Of a DNA stretch of 64,000 bases, positions 29,557 to 41,500 are shown one piece after another (within the stretch, counting starts at the first letter, position 1; every line of letters begins with the position of its first letter). The DNA is from Phymatolithon calcareum (taxonomy: Eukaryota; Rhodophyta; Florideophyceae; Hapalidiales). The notes under the pieces are model-generated. The model was not told the DNA's origin and ran no database searches. It was given only the letters and a program-made list of their open reading frames with translations. The stretch is from assembly GCA_977006965.1 (NCBI GenBank), contig OZ345356.1, positions 372,001-436,000 on the forward strand. Reading direction: 5' to 3'. The position numbers and the translations under genes are program-made.

Positions 29557-31022
29557 AACCTAATTCGCCGTTTAGGTTCGAGGTGTTTCGCAATCCTTCG
29601 GTCGCTGAACCGGTGCGAGGTATTTCGGAAACTTGAACTGGTCAACCAACGTCCTGGGCGACGAGTCCGTGCGAGATGTTAACCACAGCCTTGACCGAAT
29701 AGCCCGAGCGAGGATGTGTCGACGACGTAAATTGCGATAAACGCGGGGAAAGAATTCTTAATACCAACTTGCCGTTTATCACCGGGCTTGAACAAAGCGT
29801 TTAATACTGATCTATCGTTATGGCCCCATTGGGAACACAAGGGGTCCTACAATATATTATATATGATACAGAAAATAGTGTAGTGACTTGTCCTTGTCAG
29901 GCAATGGCTTCTCGTTTGACCTTTTCCGACATTCACAGCACTGAGCAATATGAATTGCAATACTCGCTCTGTCGCCCAGCCGTCTTATAGCCTTCCCGAG
30001 CCAGCCTGGCGACTTAAATCCCCGACTAAACAGTGACAGTGTGAATTAGTTTAATCCCTCGGTCCAGGAGCGAACGGACTGCGCCACGTTTATCAGGGGA
30101 AATTCCAGCACCGTATAGTGCACGACACCGGTCGAAATAAGGATTCAATTACCTGTCTGTGTAGCATTACGTTCTGCAATACGAGACGGCTCTGCAATAC
30201 AGTATTAGTATTGCATATTGCAATATATTGCAGTACAAATATTGTCTGGTACTCCTATATATGAGGTCTTCGCCTGAGTGTCTAGAGCTTGATTATCGAA
30301 AAAAAATTCTGAGACAAAATAGAACGCCGTGAAAACTTCACTCAACAGCAGGGTACCATAGTAGAACATGGGATGACGGGCATTAATTCGGCTTGGGACA
30401 AACAGATTTCATTATCACCGGGGTTTTCAGGCATGCGGGACGTATTATGCCCCGCAGAGCTCCACAAGGCATCTGAAATGAACCGAAATGTTATCCCGGC
30501 CGAATGACATATCCTATGTTTCCCGCTGGGGTGAAAAGTGCCTAAATTAGTCACCAAAAATGTCATTCCGGTGGGTTGACATATCCCGTGTCACCCCTGC
30601 CGGGATCAAACAACAAGGCCTGATAATTCGGATACTGCCCTCAACTTTCGGGACAAACCACAATTCGGAAACACTCGGTAGTCGCGATTCCTTATCATAG
30701 TCGTTCTGTTAAGATTTCAGGCGATAACCTCTACATATAAGTCCGAAAACAACTACTTAAATGAGATCATAAACCAAGGATTGTAGCGCAACGAAAAGTC
30801 TCTCAGGTGCAATGATAATTGACAAAGGGAGCTTCAATTAAACAGAAATCTAATCCAATCCTATACATATCATATACAAAAAAAGGCTAAATATTATCCC
30901 TGCCACTAATTTTCATGTCTGTGTCGTAAGTAAATGGATTTATTGAGAAAGTGCCATGTGTCCCAACGTGAGGAAAGTCGGCACATTTCTTAGCAGTCTA
31001 CTAAACTCGAAATTTTGGATCC
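29557..31022. other. Intergenic, no gene recognised
   Basis: Includes an AT-rich stretch with repeated gcaata motifs near 30180-30245. A block at 30925-31005 (aaatggattt, gccatgtg, gaggaaagtc) recurs at 42315-42375, so it is a dispersed repeat end. No RNA gene seen. Confidence 0.4.
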
Positions 31023-31626
31023 TTAATCAGAATTACTTAGTATCGCGTCAATGTCTCGGGCCATGTTGGTCTCCTCTGTAGGGGTCAATGTTGGCTTTCT
31101 CAGGATTGTGTTGAGTGTTAAAAGTGCCCATGCTCCTTGACTACCCATTTCTTCTATTTCCTTCGGTGGATTTCTTGGAAAGTGACCTACAAACCACCTT
31201 GCGCAGAGAATTCTGTGCCTGCTTCCTTTCATTCTTACTGCTTGGTGCAGTAGAAAATTCTTGGAAAAGGTAACCAGCGTCTAGAATTGCAGCTCTGCCC
31301 CAGCGTTGCCTTTCTCCTCCACAACCTTCCTAAGTCTTTGTATTAAATTCGAGAGCAGGTGCTGTCGCCGAAACTCCCATGGTTCTCTTTGGCATAGCTT
31401 TACTAGTCTTCTCCAGTGCCGCCCTGCCCACTTTCCACACAGTATCGTTTCGATGTCCTTCGTAATGCCTGTCGAGCTCTGCGCTATAGCCTATGACCGA
31501 CACATTTCTTCCACTGTTATGGGTCTCAAAATATGCCTAGTGTTCGAAAAAATGACCGCTGTAGTGGTCACGTTCTATTTGTTTTGCAAATTCGTCCCAA
31601 ATTCTTTATTTAGTATGAATGAATAG
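31023..31626 (-). pseudogene. Decayed minus-strand coding sequence, unrecognised
   Basis: The minus strand reads as protein from about 31480 down to 31023 in consecutive frames: TKDIETILCGKWAGRHW, KLCQREPWEFRRQHLL, then after a stop NFLLHQAVRMKGSRHRILC and KEIEEMGSQGAWALLTLNT to a stop. The clean terminal frame has an ATG at 31230-31232. Composition and length suggest a once-coding region, probably of a mobile element since its 3' flank (30925-31005) is a repeat shared with 42 kb. No domain can be named. Confidence 0.3.
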
Positions 31627-32375
31627 GAATAGTAGCTTGTGACTTGTTTTATCTGCCCGTGAAGCAGTGTTCGCACCGGATGGACAGCGGATTTGCATAG
31701 TCCGTGCATTAAAATATTTCGGGGGTTCAATCAGTCACCGGTTGAGGCAACCAATTGGTGTGTTCGATTCGTAGACCGGTAATCGGTGACATATATCTGA
31801 ATATGTTCGCCCCGTGTCCAGTGAGATTTCAACAAACATCACTCGTACTCAGGCCGATATCATACATGTTACTTCGCTCCGAACTCAGTCCGCAGACTGA
31901 GCCCGGAGCTTGAAAAATTCCTACTGTTCATTCCGCTGGGCTACGATCAGCTTGAAAGTTCACACCCGGCCCTATTTTCTTCTAGATAAGAGCGTATCGG
32001 CCTTCCACGGGTTCCTGTTACTACATAAAGCCATTTCAAAAAATGAATCTCTTTGAACTTCTGCACCTAATGTGAAATCATATCACGACTCTATGCAAAT
32101 CATTTGATGGAGTACCATAGAGTACCGGCCTCCATCCCTGATGTAACGTCAGACGGAAAACTGCTGGAGTTTCGACAAGAACAAATGATTAATCCCATCA
32201 CAACCCATGATTGCAACCCCGAGCAGTAACACTTCTCTCTTTTCGATGGGAACTTCGCTTCCACGTGCCAATGAAGAGATAATGGCGAACAACACGCTCA
32301 CGAATCAAGTAGTTCAAACAGTTTTGGGGTCCATTTCTCAAGGATACCCGTGCAAATTCGAACTTAACACGTTTC

Positions 32376-33222
32376 TTGACACAGTCGTACATTGCTCTAC
32401 ATTCCATTCAGTGTGTTGTTGACGTTTGTGCTCCACTTGTAGAAATCGTGGTGAATATAGAGGCAAAAAGCTGGCCTTCAATTCATATGGTTGCACTCAG
32501 GCTCTTGCATGCTACTAAACTTCTCGTCAGAATCGCGAAAAGAATGGTCTTTCGAATTGAGCTTGGCGGTACGGATCGACTACTGACGCGTACAAGAATG
32601 CGACTTGCCGAACATGTCACGACTATAATAAAGGAATAGCTTTTAAATCATCCTATATTCTACGGGGCGATTCTACTTCGATGGGATCATTTCATTCGGT
32701 CGCTGATGATACAATACAAGAAGTGTATCGACAAGTTGTAGAAAAGTAAGTGCACCGGGCTGTGGATAAAATTACAGTTCGAGAAGAAGGATCAGTTTCT
32801 ACGGTCCCAGCTACGGCTTTCCAATGTATCTCGTCTAGATCTTCAGTACGGCGACAAGTTTGACTTGGAAAGATTTTTTTCTGCAAAAAAGGGAGACGAC
32901 ATTCTAGTGGCAGACGACTGAACTCGTTACATCACTGCTTTCATTTCCATCGCACTCATTACAAAAAACAAAGAGGATAACCTGCGTGCTGACAAATAAA
33001 TGGGGATTATTTATTACTGGTTCCAAAATCGCGAAATTCCTCGGATGGGCGCCGCGAACTTTCGATACGCCAGCATATTCGTGCGATTCTGAAAGAGTAT
33101 TCTCGGCGGTGAGCAAAATACAAACAAAGGGACACTCAAGATTGGACGTTGGCATACAGAAAGACTTGATATATTTGAAGTCTCTGTACCTATCTGAGAA
33201 ACACGTGCCTCATGCTTGTTAG
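32376..33222 (+). pseudogene. hAT transposase C-terminal remnant
   Basis: The last frame (32986-33222) contains the hAT dimerisation domain: FDTPAYSCDSERVFSAVSKI, then RLDVGIQKDLIYLKSLYL, matching the family pattern P-T-S-x-x-S-E-R-x-F-S followed by RxxL and a Leu-rich helix. A different frame just before reads DRYIT-like TRYITAFISIALI. Further upstream 32376-32639 (KSWPSIHMVALRLLHATKLL) fits the region before the insertion domain. Frameshifts and stops separate the pieces, so the protein is dead. The RNase-H-like catalytic part cannot be followed with confidence upstream of 32376. Confidence 0.65.
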
Positions 33223-33353
33223 GAATTTAGTACATCTGCCAATAATTCTTCCCATTAAAACATTAAATATATTTCGAAAACGTTTGGGTAAACGCGCTAT
33301 TGAGTCTCAAATTTCCGTGACGGTGAGCCGGGCCGCGTGCCCCTGTCGCACTC

Positions 33354-33473
33354 TCGCTTGTGCCATAAGGTCGGTACTTCCCCCACATCTGTATGGCGGA
33401 TCTGTACCTCCTCACTTTCCATGACATTGAGCAAGTTAGGAATAAGGAAGTACCGACCTTATGGCACAAGCGA
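33354..33473. mobile_element. 120-bp element with perfect 28-bp terminal inverted repeats
   Basis: The left arm 33354-33381 starts tcgcttgtgccataaggtcg, and the right arm 33446-33473 is its exact reverse complement over all 28 bases. The 64-bp centre is unrelated. No clear target duplication is visible (flanks cgcactc and atctggg). It may be a young MITE, or the DNA for a long hairpin RNA. It lies 130 bp downstream of the hAT remnant. Confidence 0.7.
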
Positions 33474-34269
33474 ATCTGGGATCGTATTTCTCAGTGGCCG
33501 AAATGGAGCTTACCTCACAAGCAAAGGAACTCAATTTGTACGAGAGGAAACTGAATCTTTATTCAATTTTTTCACCATCAGGTTATTGCTAATCAAGAAG
33601 CTAATCTCGCATTGCAGAGTGGACAGTGGCAGCCACACGAATATGACCAATTTACCGGTAATTACTTCTTCATTAAGTGCATGGACTACGGATCACCGAA
33701 TTTCTGGGGCCTAGTGTCTATTTTACGAACCCCCTAAATTGAGCGGCGATTTGAATGCTCAAAAAGGTTTATAAAAAGAACGCGGAACGGATATTTCGCG
33801 ACATAGTCGGAAAGGCCGGATTTAGTTCTAGATGATGAGTGTCCCAACTATTACCTTAAAATCGCGTCGTTCGGCGGTAGGTACGAAAATTGACTGGTGA
33901 CTCAGAAAAACCAATCTCTTCATGTTACGCGAAAAACACCCGCGCCGAGTGGTCGGTGCATCAGTGCACGCCAAGGCAACATCATTAACCAGTCTCGGAG
34001 AGTGCTGCAGACTATATGGAGTCCTTTCCATGTAAAAAAAGGTCAGCGGAACTGTTCAGGAGGTACTTTTTGAAGAAGTCAATGGGCGTGCAAACACTTC
34101 ACTTCGCGTAAAATGGGTTCAGGTTCGGTATCCTGTTAAGAAGACTAGGGTTAAGACAGTCAAGATTGTCAAAGTCAAGGCAAGCAACGCTGACGATAGC
34201 ATTTCAGATGCTCACGAGCCTGAACCAAGCCAACACTGGCAAAAGCGCGGGACCGCCATGGATTTCCTC

Positions 34270-36117
34270 CAGTGCTCGACTTCGCCGATCTTCGTCACGA
34301 AACGCTGGTTCATCGTGAGAAATCGGAACTAAAACCTCTCTCGAAGCTCGCACAAGTCTCGATACAAGCTTCAGAAGCTCTGAACTCCCTCTTCTTGGCT
34401 CTTTCGCGTACGCCTTGCAAGGAGCTTGGGATCAGGCATCGCAAGAGGAACTTGATGTCGTCACTCCCGACCGCGAACCGAAAACTATCGCTATGGGTGC
34501 CGTGGTACGAGCGGCAAGTTCTATTTCCGATAGGGGGACTGGTTTCCAGTCAGATTTGGAGAGTTCGCACTCCAAACGAGGATTTCTTATCCGAAAATGG
34601 TGGTACTGGGCACCATATGCATTATGATTGCTTTATAGCGATGATTCTTTAAGGTCACCTTCGAGAAATGTTTGCTTGGACTTCTTCTAAGCTGCGAAGA
34701 ATCGGTCGAAAGGAGAGAACAGTGGCAGAGTTGCTCAAGTCTTTTGGAATACCCGTCCTGATGACAAGGTTTGAGCTCGGCTCGAAGGGCGATTTATGGA
34801 AGACTACAAGGCCGAACAAGTAGATACCCGCTCCTTCTTTTGCAAGAACTGGGATGAAGAGAGACCGGATCACCAAATATCTCCTGTGCATTTCGTTCAG
34901 CATGCAACCAAATGAGGAAGGTAACACACCGTCTGCGCAGTTCCCCTGGATGCATGTTCAAGATTTTGTGGATGCTATCAATGACCACAGAAGCGCGCTG
35001 TGTCTCCGTCAGACCTCACCTGTGTTGATGAGTCCATATCGCGTTAGTATGGAAACGGAGGTCACTAGATCGAAATAGTGTTGCCTCAATACATCGCCAT
35101 TGTCCGCAAGCCTGAGAACGGATGCGAGATTCAGAATTCGGAGTGTGGAAGAAGTGGGATAATGCTTCATCTCGAGCTGATGACAACTGCAGAAGACGAG
35201 TAGGAAAGAGATTTCGAAGTGGAAACGAACCACAATACAGCAGTTCTACGCCGTCTCGTAGCAGAATACTCCGGCACAAGGCGTATTGTGTATGCGGATT
35301 CCCACATTGCGAGCGTTGAATCTGCGGAGATGTTTCTCCGACTGGGATTATAAAGACCGCGACGAAGAAGTATCCCATAGAATATCTGTCAAGAATGGAG
35401 CTTAGTGAAAGGGGTCAATGTGTTTCTATAGAGCGAAAATCCTTCACTGGCGAGCTCTCAATGATGGCAACAGTGTGGGTTGACCTGGATCGCCGATATT
35501 ATATTTCGAATACCTCAACCATTATGCAAGAGAAACCCTACAGTCTTGTGCGTTGGCTTCAGCTCGAAGATGGTGCTTCCCGTGTTGAGCTTTCAGTCCC
35601 TCAGCCTGAAGTATGCGAGACGTACTATTCGGCCTGTGCTCAAATCTACAAGCATAACCGATGCCGTCAAGAGAGTTTGGACATGGAGAAGAAAGTCCGC
35701 TCCTAAGATTGGTCGTTTCGTATTAGCATATCTCTTCTGGCCGTTTGCGTGGTTGACAGCTGGGTTTTAATCTCTGGCGCTGATCCAGAAGCTCAGCAGC
35801 ACATGAGGCAGCGAAGGTATTATGAAGTGCTTGCCGAGCAATTTATCGACAACACATTCGATTCGCGTAATACTCGTCGACGTTCAGTCAGTCCAAAACA
35901 TGCATTGGCCTGCGCAAGTGGTGTCGGAATCCACTTGAATACCACAGGAAAGAGAAGGAGGACTGCAACTGGCATGATGACTACTTTTGCAGTGCAAAAC
36001 AACTGCAAAGTCTGCAAAATCAAGAAGACGACGCTTTTGTGCTCATCATGCAATAGGCTAATGCGCAGTGTACAAGGAAATAGCTCTGGACAATCCGGAA
36101 TCATTTCGTTGGAGTAG
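34270..36117 (+). pseudogene. piggyBac-type (DDE_Tnp_1_7) transposase, decayed
   Basis: Consecutive plus-strand frames follow the piggyBac transposase order. MQPNEEGNTPSAQFPWMHVQDF precedes CVDESIS (Asp at 35027-35029). The same frame gives LPQYIAIVRKPENGCEIQN, then HNTAVLRRLVAEYSGTRRIV and YADSHIASVESAE (Asp at 35297-35299). After a frameshift come MMATVWVDLDRRYYIS (Asp at 35482-35484), VPQPEVCETYYSACAQ, WSFRISISLLAVCVVDSW and a C-terminal Cys motif CKVCKIKKTTLLCSSC. All three family Asp positions are kept although at least two frameshifts and a TAG (about 35187) are present. Flanking TTAA sites and terminal repeats were not identified. Confidence 0.75.
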
Positions 36118-38040
36118 AAAATTCGGCTTTAAAGACGCGCCAGTGCGAAATATCAAGACTTAGTGCCATCTCTTCCCGTTATTGTGTATGACCTCATTAA
36201 CATGCCATACCCGCAACGTTTTCTGCACATCGCTGTAGTTATGTCTATATAAAGAGTCACAATAGATGGACTGCTTTAACCGAAGATCATAAAAAGCCAG
36301 AGCCCATCGTGGTACACAGTCGTATTGGTATCGCCTCGCGCCTTGCTCTTTCTCTAAATTCTGTCGCAAAATGGCAATGAATCGATCCGAACAAAGTAGA
36401 GTTTATTACCTTTCGTGCGCTCAGCGTTGAAGAATGTTTCCATGGTCCACGCGCTGTTCAAGATTTTCGTCGCTTACCAGTTAGTCCTAGTGATCCTTTA
36501 TGACTGCTAGTTTCCAAAACGAGTGCCGGGCATGGCGCTACGCCTACGAGAGCGGCATCTCTCAGTGAGCTCCCGAAAGAGCACTGAGCAGACCAAGACT
36601 TACTGATACCTCTTCCAACTGGCTTAAGATAAAACGATTTGTTTCAGCGTCGTCGCACATGTCCCATTCTAAATCTGGGAAACGGCAGTGGAAATCGTTG
36701 TACTTTCCGGGCCCATCCGATTGGCTCTGAATTTTCTCAAACGGTCATGAGAACAGTGACAGTCTGCAAAGCGAAGTCACTTGAGGGACATTGTTTCTTT
36801 TCTTCTAAGTGGTGTTATTCCATGACTTTTAAACTGTGAAACATTCACTTTCGCCCTGTCTGCTTTGAAGCCGAACTCTGTCATATATGTGGAAAATACC
36901 TGTGAAGCGCTTAACCGCCTGCACAATCGTGGACCAGTCGGGCGAGGAGCGCTTCCTTCAGGCGTACTTCGCGGTACGTTCAAGCGGTCAATTGGAAATG
37001 TAAAAAACTGTTTGATCAACGGACAGAACACCGGGGCAGTCCGTCCGATACGACCCCTGCCGTGAAGTCCGTTTAGCCAACAAGGCGCCAATCGTGTACT
37101 AGAGACCTGGTAATGCCGACCATCTGAGCCAAGTTTAGTTGTCCGTTTCGACGCAAAACTTCTAACGCTCACTACAGTGGTCATTTGGAAGGCACATAGT
37201 AACCACAATTATGAAAAAACATGATTTGTGCAATATTTATTTATGAAAGGGCATTTTTCGGGAACCAAAACCACCCAAAACGTTCGGAATAGTTCGTGAA
37301 CGGTCTAGTAAGGAAATACTCTTTATTAAGTTGAGCTGCAGACTTAACCCATCGGTGGTGTATCGCAGCCATTAATCTTCGAACTTTTTCCTTAAATGAC
37401 GCCTTCGGGGCGTTCATTCACAGGCTGCATTTTAAACATCAAGCTTTAAAGACTGAGTACATATGCTTATTAACCATCCCACTTCTGTCTCTCGATATGG
37501 TTATTCTCCCATATTTTCTGGTCCTCTGTACATCTTTACTTATTTTCGCATGAATCCAGGAAATAGTGTGTTAGGGATCCAGCTTCTAAGAATTCTGGTC
37601 TGTTTCTCTTTATAAATTCTAAGAGGACTCCTGGGAAGCACGACTATTACTTCTTCCTCTCGTTATGTTCTATCTTATACGTGGTGTAAGAGTAGATGAT
37701 TCGTGCCACATACTCCAACAGATTTTCTGATCACCCGCATTCGGTCGCATGAAAAGAGGAACATGACATGTCATACACTTGGAACATGTCCTTACGCGAA
37801 TAAAATAGAAACTCTTACTCACGCTACGTACAACGGGTGTTGGTAAATATGGAAATTGTTTCAAAAAATAAAAGAAAAATAAGTTTCTGGACGAATTTTA
37901 GTTCATCGTCTTGATAAGCAAGTCAATTAGCCGCGTTGTCGAGTTCTGAGGCTGTTTTTCACACCTTCTGTTGAATGTTCAATAATTGGGAGAATTATGC
38001 ATTGTGTGGGATACTGTGAAAACAGTCAACTGAACTCCAT
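36118..38040. other. Intergenic, no gene recognised
   Basis: Overlapping frames on both strands at 36777-37208 (up to 143 codons) show no family resemblance and oppose each other. Nothing else is supported. It may hold the 3' flank of the piggyBac element. Confidence 0.35.
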
Positions 38041-39615
38041 TTATGAATGAAAAGGAAAATTATGGTGCATAACTAACTGGTGAGCACTGCTCGCTAGAAG
38101 AAATGTAGAGCCTCGTGAATCAGATATTTTCGAGGAACCTCTTCTCGCAACTTCCCGTCGTTCCTTAAGGCTCCGGGAGGTTTTCATCTTCAAGATGTTA
38201 AACTGCTGGGCCCTTCGGGCTATCGCTTGTTTTTCATTAGCCACACTTTCCCGTCGCGTTTGATCTATTTTGCGTTGTAGTCTAAGATATGGGACAGCTC
38301 TCGCCGCACCCTCCTTAGCCCTGATTTTGGTATCGAGTTTTTCCATGTCTCGGACTGCCTCTATAGCCTCGGTAGATTTAAGGAGAAGCCCATGGCTAGT
38401 ATCAACAAATCTTTTTATTCTGTTCGCAGAAACAGTTGAACCATTTGCCCTTCGAGATTCCATTTTGTCCTCTAGCATGCACGAAATCCCTTCCATGGAC
38501 ATCTTTGTATTCAAATCATTAAAAATCCGTAGCAAAGGTCGAGACAAGAGTTGTTCTGGACAATACGGCAAGTATTCGCCTTTTCAATTCCTTGGCAGAT
38601 GTTAATCCTTGAGAATACCATGTCGAAAGCCCGCTTAAAAGTGTTTCACATTTCAAAAAATGTAACTTCGTAAGAAGCTCCCGTCCAGGGTTGCAATGAT
38701 GATGCGTGTTGTCTAACTCTTCATTGATGTGGTGCTTAAAAGATGAGAACCGGGAAATATTAGGAGGCTGTGTTTTACCCGAGGTGTGTGCTGGCAAAGT
38801 GTACACTTCCACGTTTCCAACAGAGAGTATCTGAAACATTTGAGACTCATGTGGCTTCAATAGGCATCATAAGGCAGTAACACCTTCCTATTCTTTCCCG
38901 TCAGGTAGCTTATACGCTCCACAATCTTTTCACACCGATCGATAAAAATTGATGCGTTAATACCTCCACGGTCTGCTCTACAAGGAATCCGGGAGCCGCC
39001 TGGGACTGCAGACCCTGCGGATTGAGTGCTCCTAGATCCGTCAAGACGATTAACAGTACTGTAAGAGAGAACTGCATTTGAATATCCAGCAGGCGAGAAC
39101 AGTCTCGCCGTTGGCACTGAAGGACATTTCATTTCTGAAGGCCGCACACATGCGGTCGGAACGAGTTCACTCGCCAGAAAAGCATTCTTGTTACTTGCAC
39201 CATGGCGGTCTTTGCCTGGGCTCATGCCGCATTCGTCTAAATTAAAAAGACGTGCTTCGTCAATATTGAACGTTGAGAGAAGAGAGCCGAGAGATACTAA
39301 ATGCGTTGTAAGTAGCTCTGCGTTTGTGCTTAAAAGCCGTTCAGAAGCGTGCCTACTCGGTTTGTTAAATTTACGTTTATAACACTTGCAAAACCTATTA
39401 ATCCAGTCCCTTCCTGGCTTACCGTTAGTACAGCAGTGTGCTAGGTGGCTTCCTAACTGCCCCTTGAAGAGCAATTCTAGCTCGCGTTTAACTATAGGCG
39501 CTCCGAGGGCGGCAAAGTGCAGGCACAGATGTGCAATGGCCCTCTTCTGTGCCACTGTTAAGTCACAGGGCCGGCCGACGGTTTTACGAACACCGCCTTC
39601 GTGCGTGCGCTTCAC
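38041..39615 (-). pseudogene. Pogo-like (CENP-B/Tigger-type) DDE transposase, decayed
   Basis: The minus strand encodes a homologue of the transposase at 59621-61320. It has a helix-turn-helix region (VGRPCDLTVAQKRAIAHLC, NGKPGRDWINRFCKCYKRKF), the first catalytic block RLFNLDECGMSPGKDRHG and the second KVLLPYDAY. A stop follows where the intact homologue has Arg, and the rest continues in other frames (PAHTSGKTQPPN, then the C-terminal helical domain EGAARAVPYLRLQRKIDQTR and LKERREVARRGSSK). The third Asp (QPLD in the homologue) is Asn here (QPPN). It is therefore dead by stop, frameshifts and active-site loss. Confidence 0.8.
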
Positions 39616-39940
39616 TCCACGTGAGCGGTTGTTGATGCTGGTCCCTCTCTTCTGTAGCGTCCAACGCCACTATCATACTCCCTTATACCTTATAAACGTA
39701 GCTCCCTTCTAATAGCTTGCATTTACAGCATAGATTTTCAGATAGCATTACATTCATTACAGTACCGTCGGCTTCGATATATACTTACGACAGGAAGGAT
39801 CACCCAAAGCATACACTAAGACCGTCGCTTACAGATGCTCACGCTGTAAGATATACACAGGGAGCCGCTTCGCGGCTTTCAGATTCTTTCATTGATCCAT
39901 TTCTCATATTTCCAGATCATCTTTTGATCGAAATTCTTTC

Positions 39941-40162
39941 TTATACAGGTCGCCGCTTCGTGGCGCCTTCGGCGTTTTGCCAGGGAACAACTCGACGACA
40001 GCCAGTATGCCACCTTGTGTTTTTCAAACCCCACATCTTCTCTGCGTAAACAGTGACCTTTAATGTAGCGCCGCTGCTAGCAAGGAGGTCTACCGCGGCG
40101 GTGTAAGCAGTTTCGCGAAGATTGAGTTTGCGTACGATGGTTGCACGGTGAGTGAGGTGCAA
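39941..40162 (-). pseudogene. Pogo-like transposase N-terminal remnant
   Basis: KLNLRETAYTAAVDLLASS aligns with the psq-type N-terminal helix-turn-helix of the transposase at 59621 (RRESLYDRAVALVLEEG). It may be the separated N-terminus of the pseudogene at 38041-39615, with about 375 bp of extra sequence between, or a separate copy. Two GC-rich hairpins (gccgc-ttc-gcggc near 39871 and a similar one near 39950) lie in that gap. Confidence 0.45.
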
Positions 40163-40599
40163 ACAAATGTGTGCACTAAACGAGTGGGGGTGCCTTCGGA
40201 GTTGATTCCGTTGGAATGGCCACTGTAACTTAAATATTTGTATTTTATGTGCAATGTTTTGCCAGATTCAACCTTGGTCAACGACACTGCTATCTACTGT
40301 AAATTCGGTGTGGCAAAATATGAGACAAATTGTAAAATTTAAATAGAAAATTAGGTTCTGCGAAGACCTATGAAAAACGTTTTGATAGGACGAACGCTTA
40401 AGGTACGCGGAGGGCCTGACAGCGTATCACAATGATTGGCCTATCATCTGACCGTCCAGCCTCTGTAGAGCATCGGCCGACCACGGCGGGTCTTGCGGCT
40501 TATTATGAGACAACAAAATTCAATTTATTTTTCGAGAAATGCCGCAAAATATACTGTACTGTAGAGTACTAAATCGGCACCCCGTCAGAGCAGCGCTAT

Positions 40600-41500
40600 C
40601 AATCAGATTCACCACGATCGCGTCTGCGCGGCATCCCCCGTCTCGAGAACTGCACCGTCCACAATCGCGCACCGCACAGAGTCACCCGTACTCATGCACA
40701 CCACTCTGCACTGTTGCCACGAATCACTTCGTACCCGTGGCACCGCCCTCGGCTTGTACAGCACCGCTTCCGCTACGCGCGGCCTGCAACTTCCACGCAA
40801 TATCGCTCGGCGCAGCCTAACGCTGGTCGGGTCGCACACCGGCTCCGATGAGACTCCAAGAAGCGCAGCTCTAACTGCAATTAAATGCGTCTGGCGCCCG
40901 TCTTTGATTGCCTTGCGCTGCTCGTGCCGTGACAGTCCATCTCGGGCGTCATACCCGTTTCGTCCAAACTGAACAAATGAGTGGCATCTCTGTTTTGCTC
41001 GCGGTACACTTCCTTGAGTGTGAGGAGGTGGGTACTGAACACTTCTGCATTCGTGCTTCGGTAGGGCTCGGCAGCTTGCCGACTTAGCACATTGAACGAC
41101 AACTTGTGCCTCTTACAGAATGAGTCCACCCTATCCTTGCCCGGTTTACCGTTTCTTAAGCGCTCTGCTATCATCGGTAATGAGCCATACCCTTGTTGAA
41201 CTAGGATAGCGATTTCCTCTTTCAGGGCTGGCACAACTCACACAGAGAAATAGCTGCATGTGTTCGCAATCGCCTGTTCTTGGCACTCGATAAAGCAGGC
41301 CGCCTGCCTTCTTTCCTGATAATAGCGCTGGGCCCGCCGCGCTTGGCAACCACACGGCGGTGGAGCGTAGCCTTGTCGATAGTGATGCGTTTCGCTTTTG
41401 TTGTCTCGTCAACAGCACAACGAATTGTGAGCTTCTGCAGTATCACGAGGTCGACAGCATATGCATAGGCACTCTCACGCCGTCTATTTCGCGGCACCAT
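40600..41500 (-). pseudogene. Second pogo-like transposase fragment
   Basis: The ATG at 41498-41500 opens a frame with RRRESAYAYAVDLVILQKLT and KATLHRRVVAKRGGPS, homologous to the start of the transposase at 59621. Near 41230 the reading shifts to another frame: EEIAILVQQGYGS, NGKPGKDRVDSFCKRHKLSF and HLFSLDETGMTPEMDCHGTS, which includes the first catalytic Asp. It stops soon after. Minus-strand sequence to about 40600 (SWQQCRVVCMSTGDSV) may be the next, badly decayed part. No catalytic second half remains. Confidence 0.7.

Noticed and set aside
31680-31760. tRNA-like string with gggggttcaatc
   Set aside because: No matching acceptor stem, D-arm or anticodon arm could be folded around it.
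36777-37208. 143-codon minus-strand frame
   Set aside because: A plus-strand frame overlaps it, and neither shows a domain, repeat support or clear coding composition.
39863-39985. Two GC-rich hairpins that resemble Helitron 3' ends on the minus strand
   Set aside because: No matching 5' end and no terminal sequence shared with the two Helitrons.
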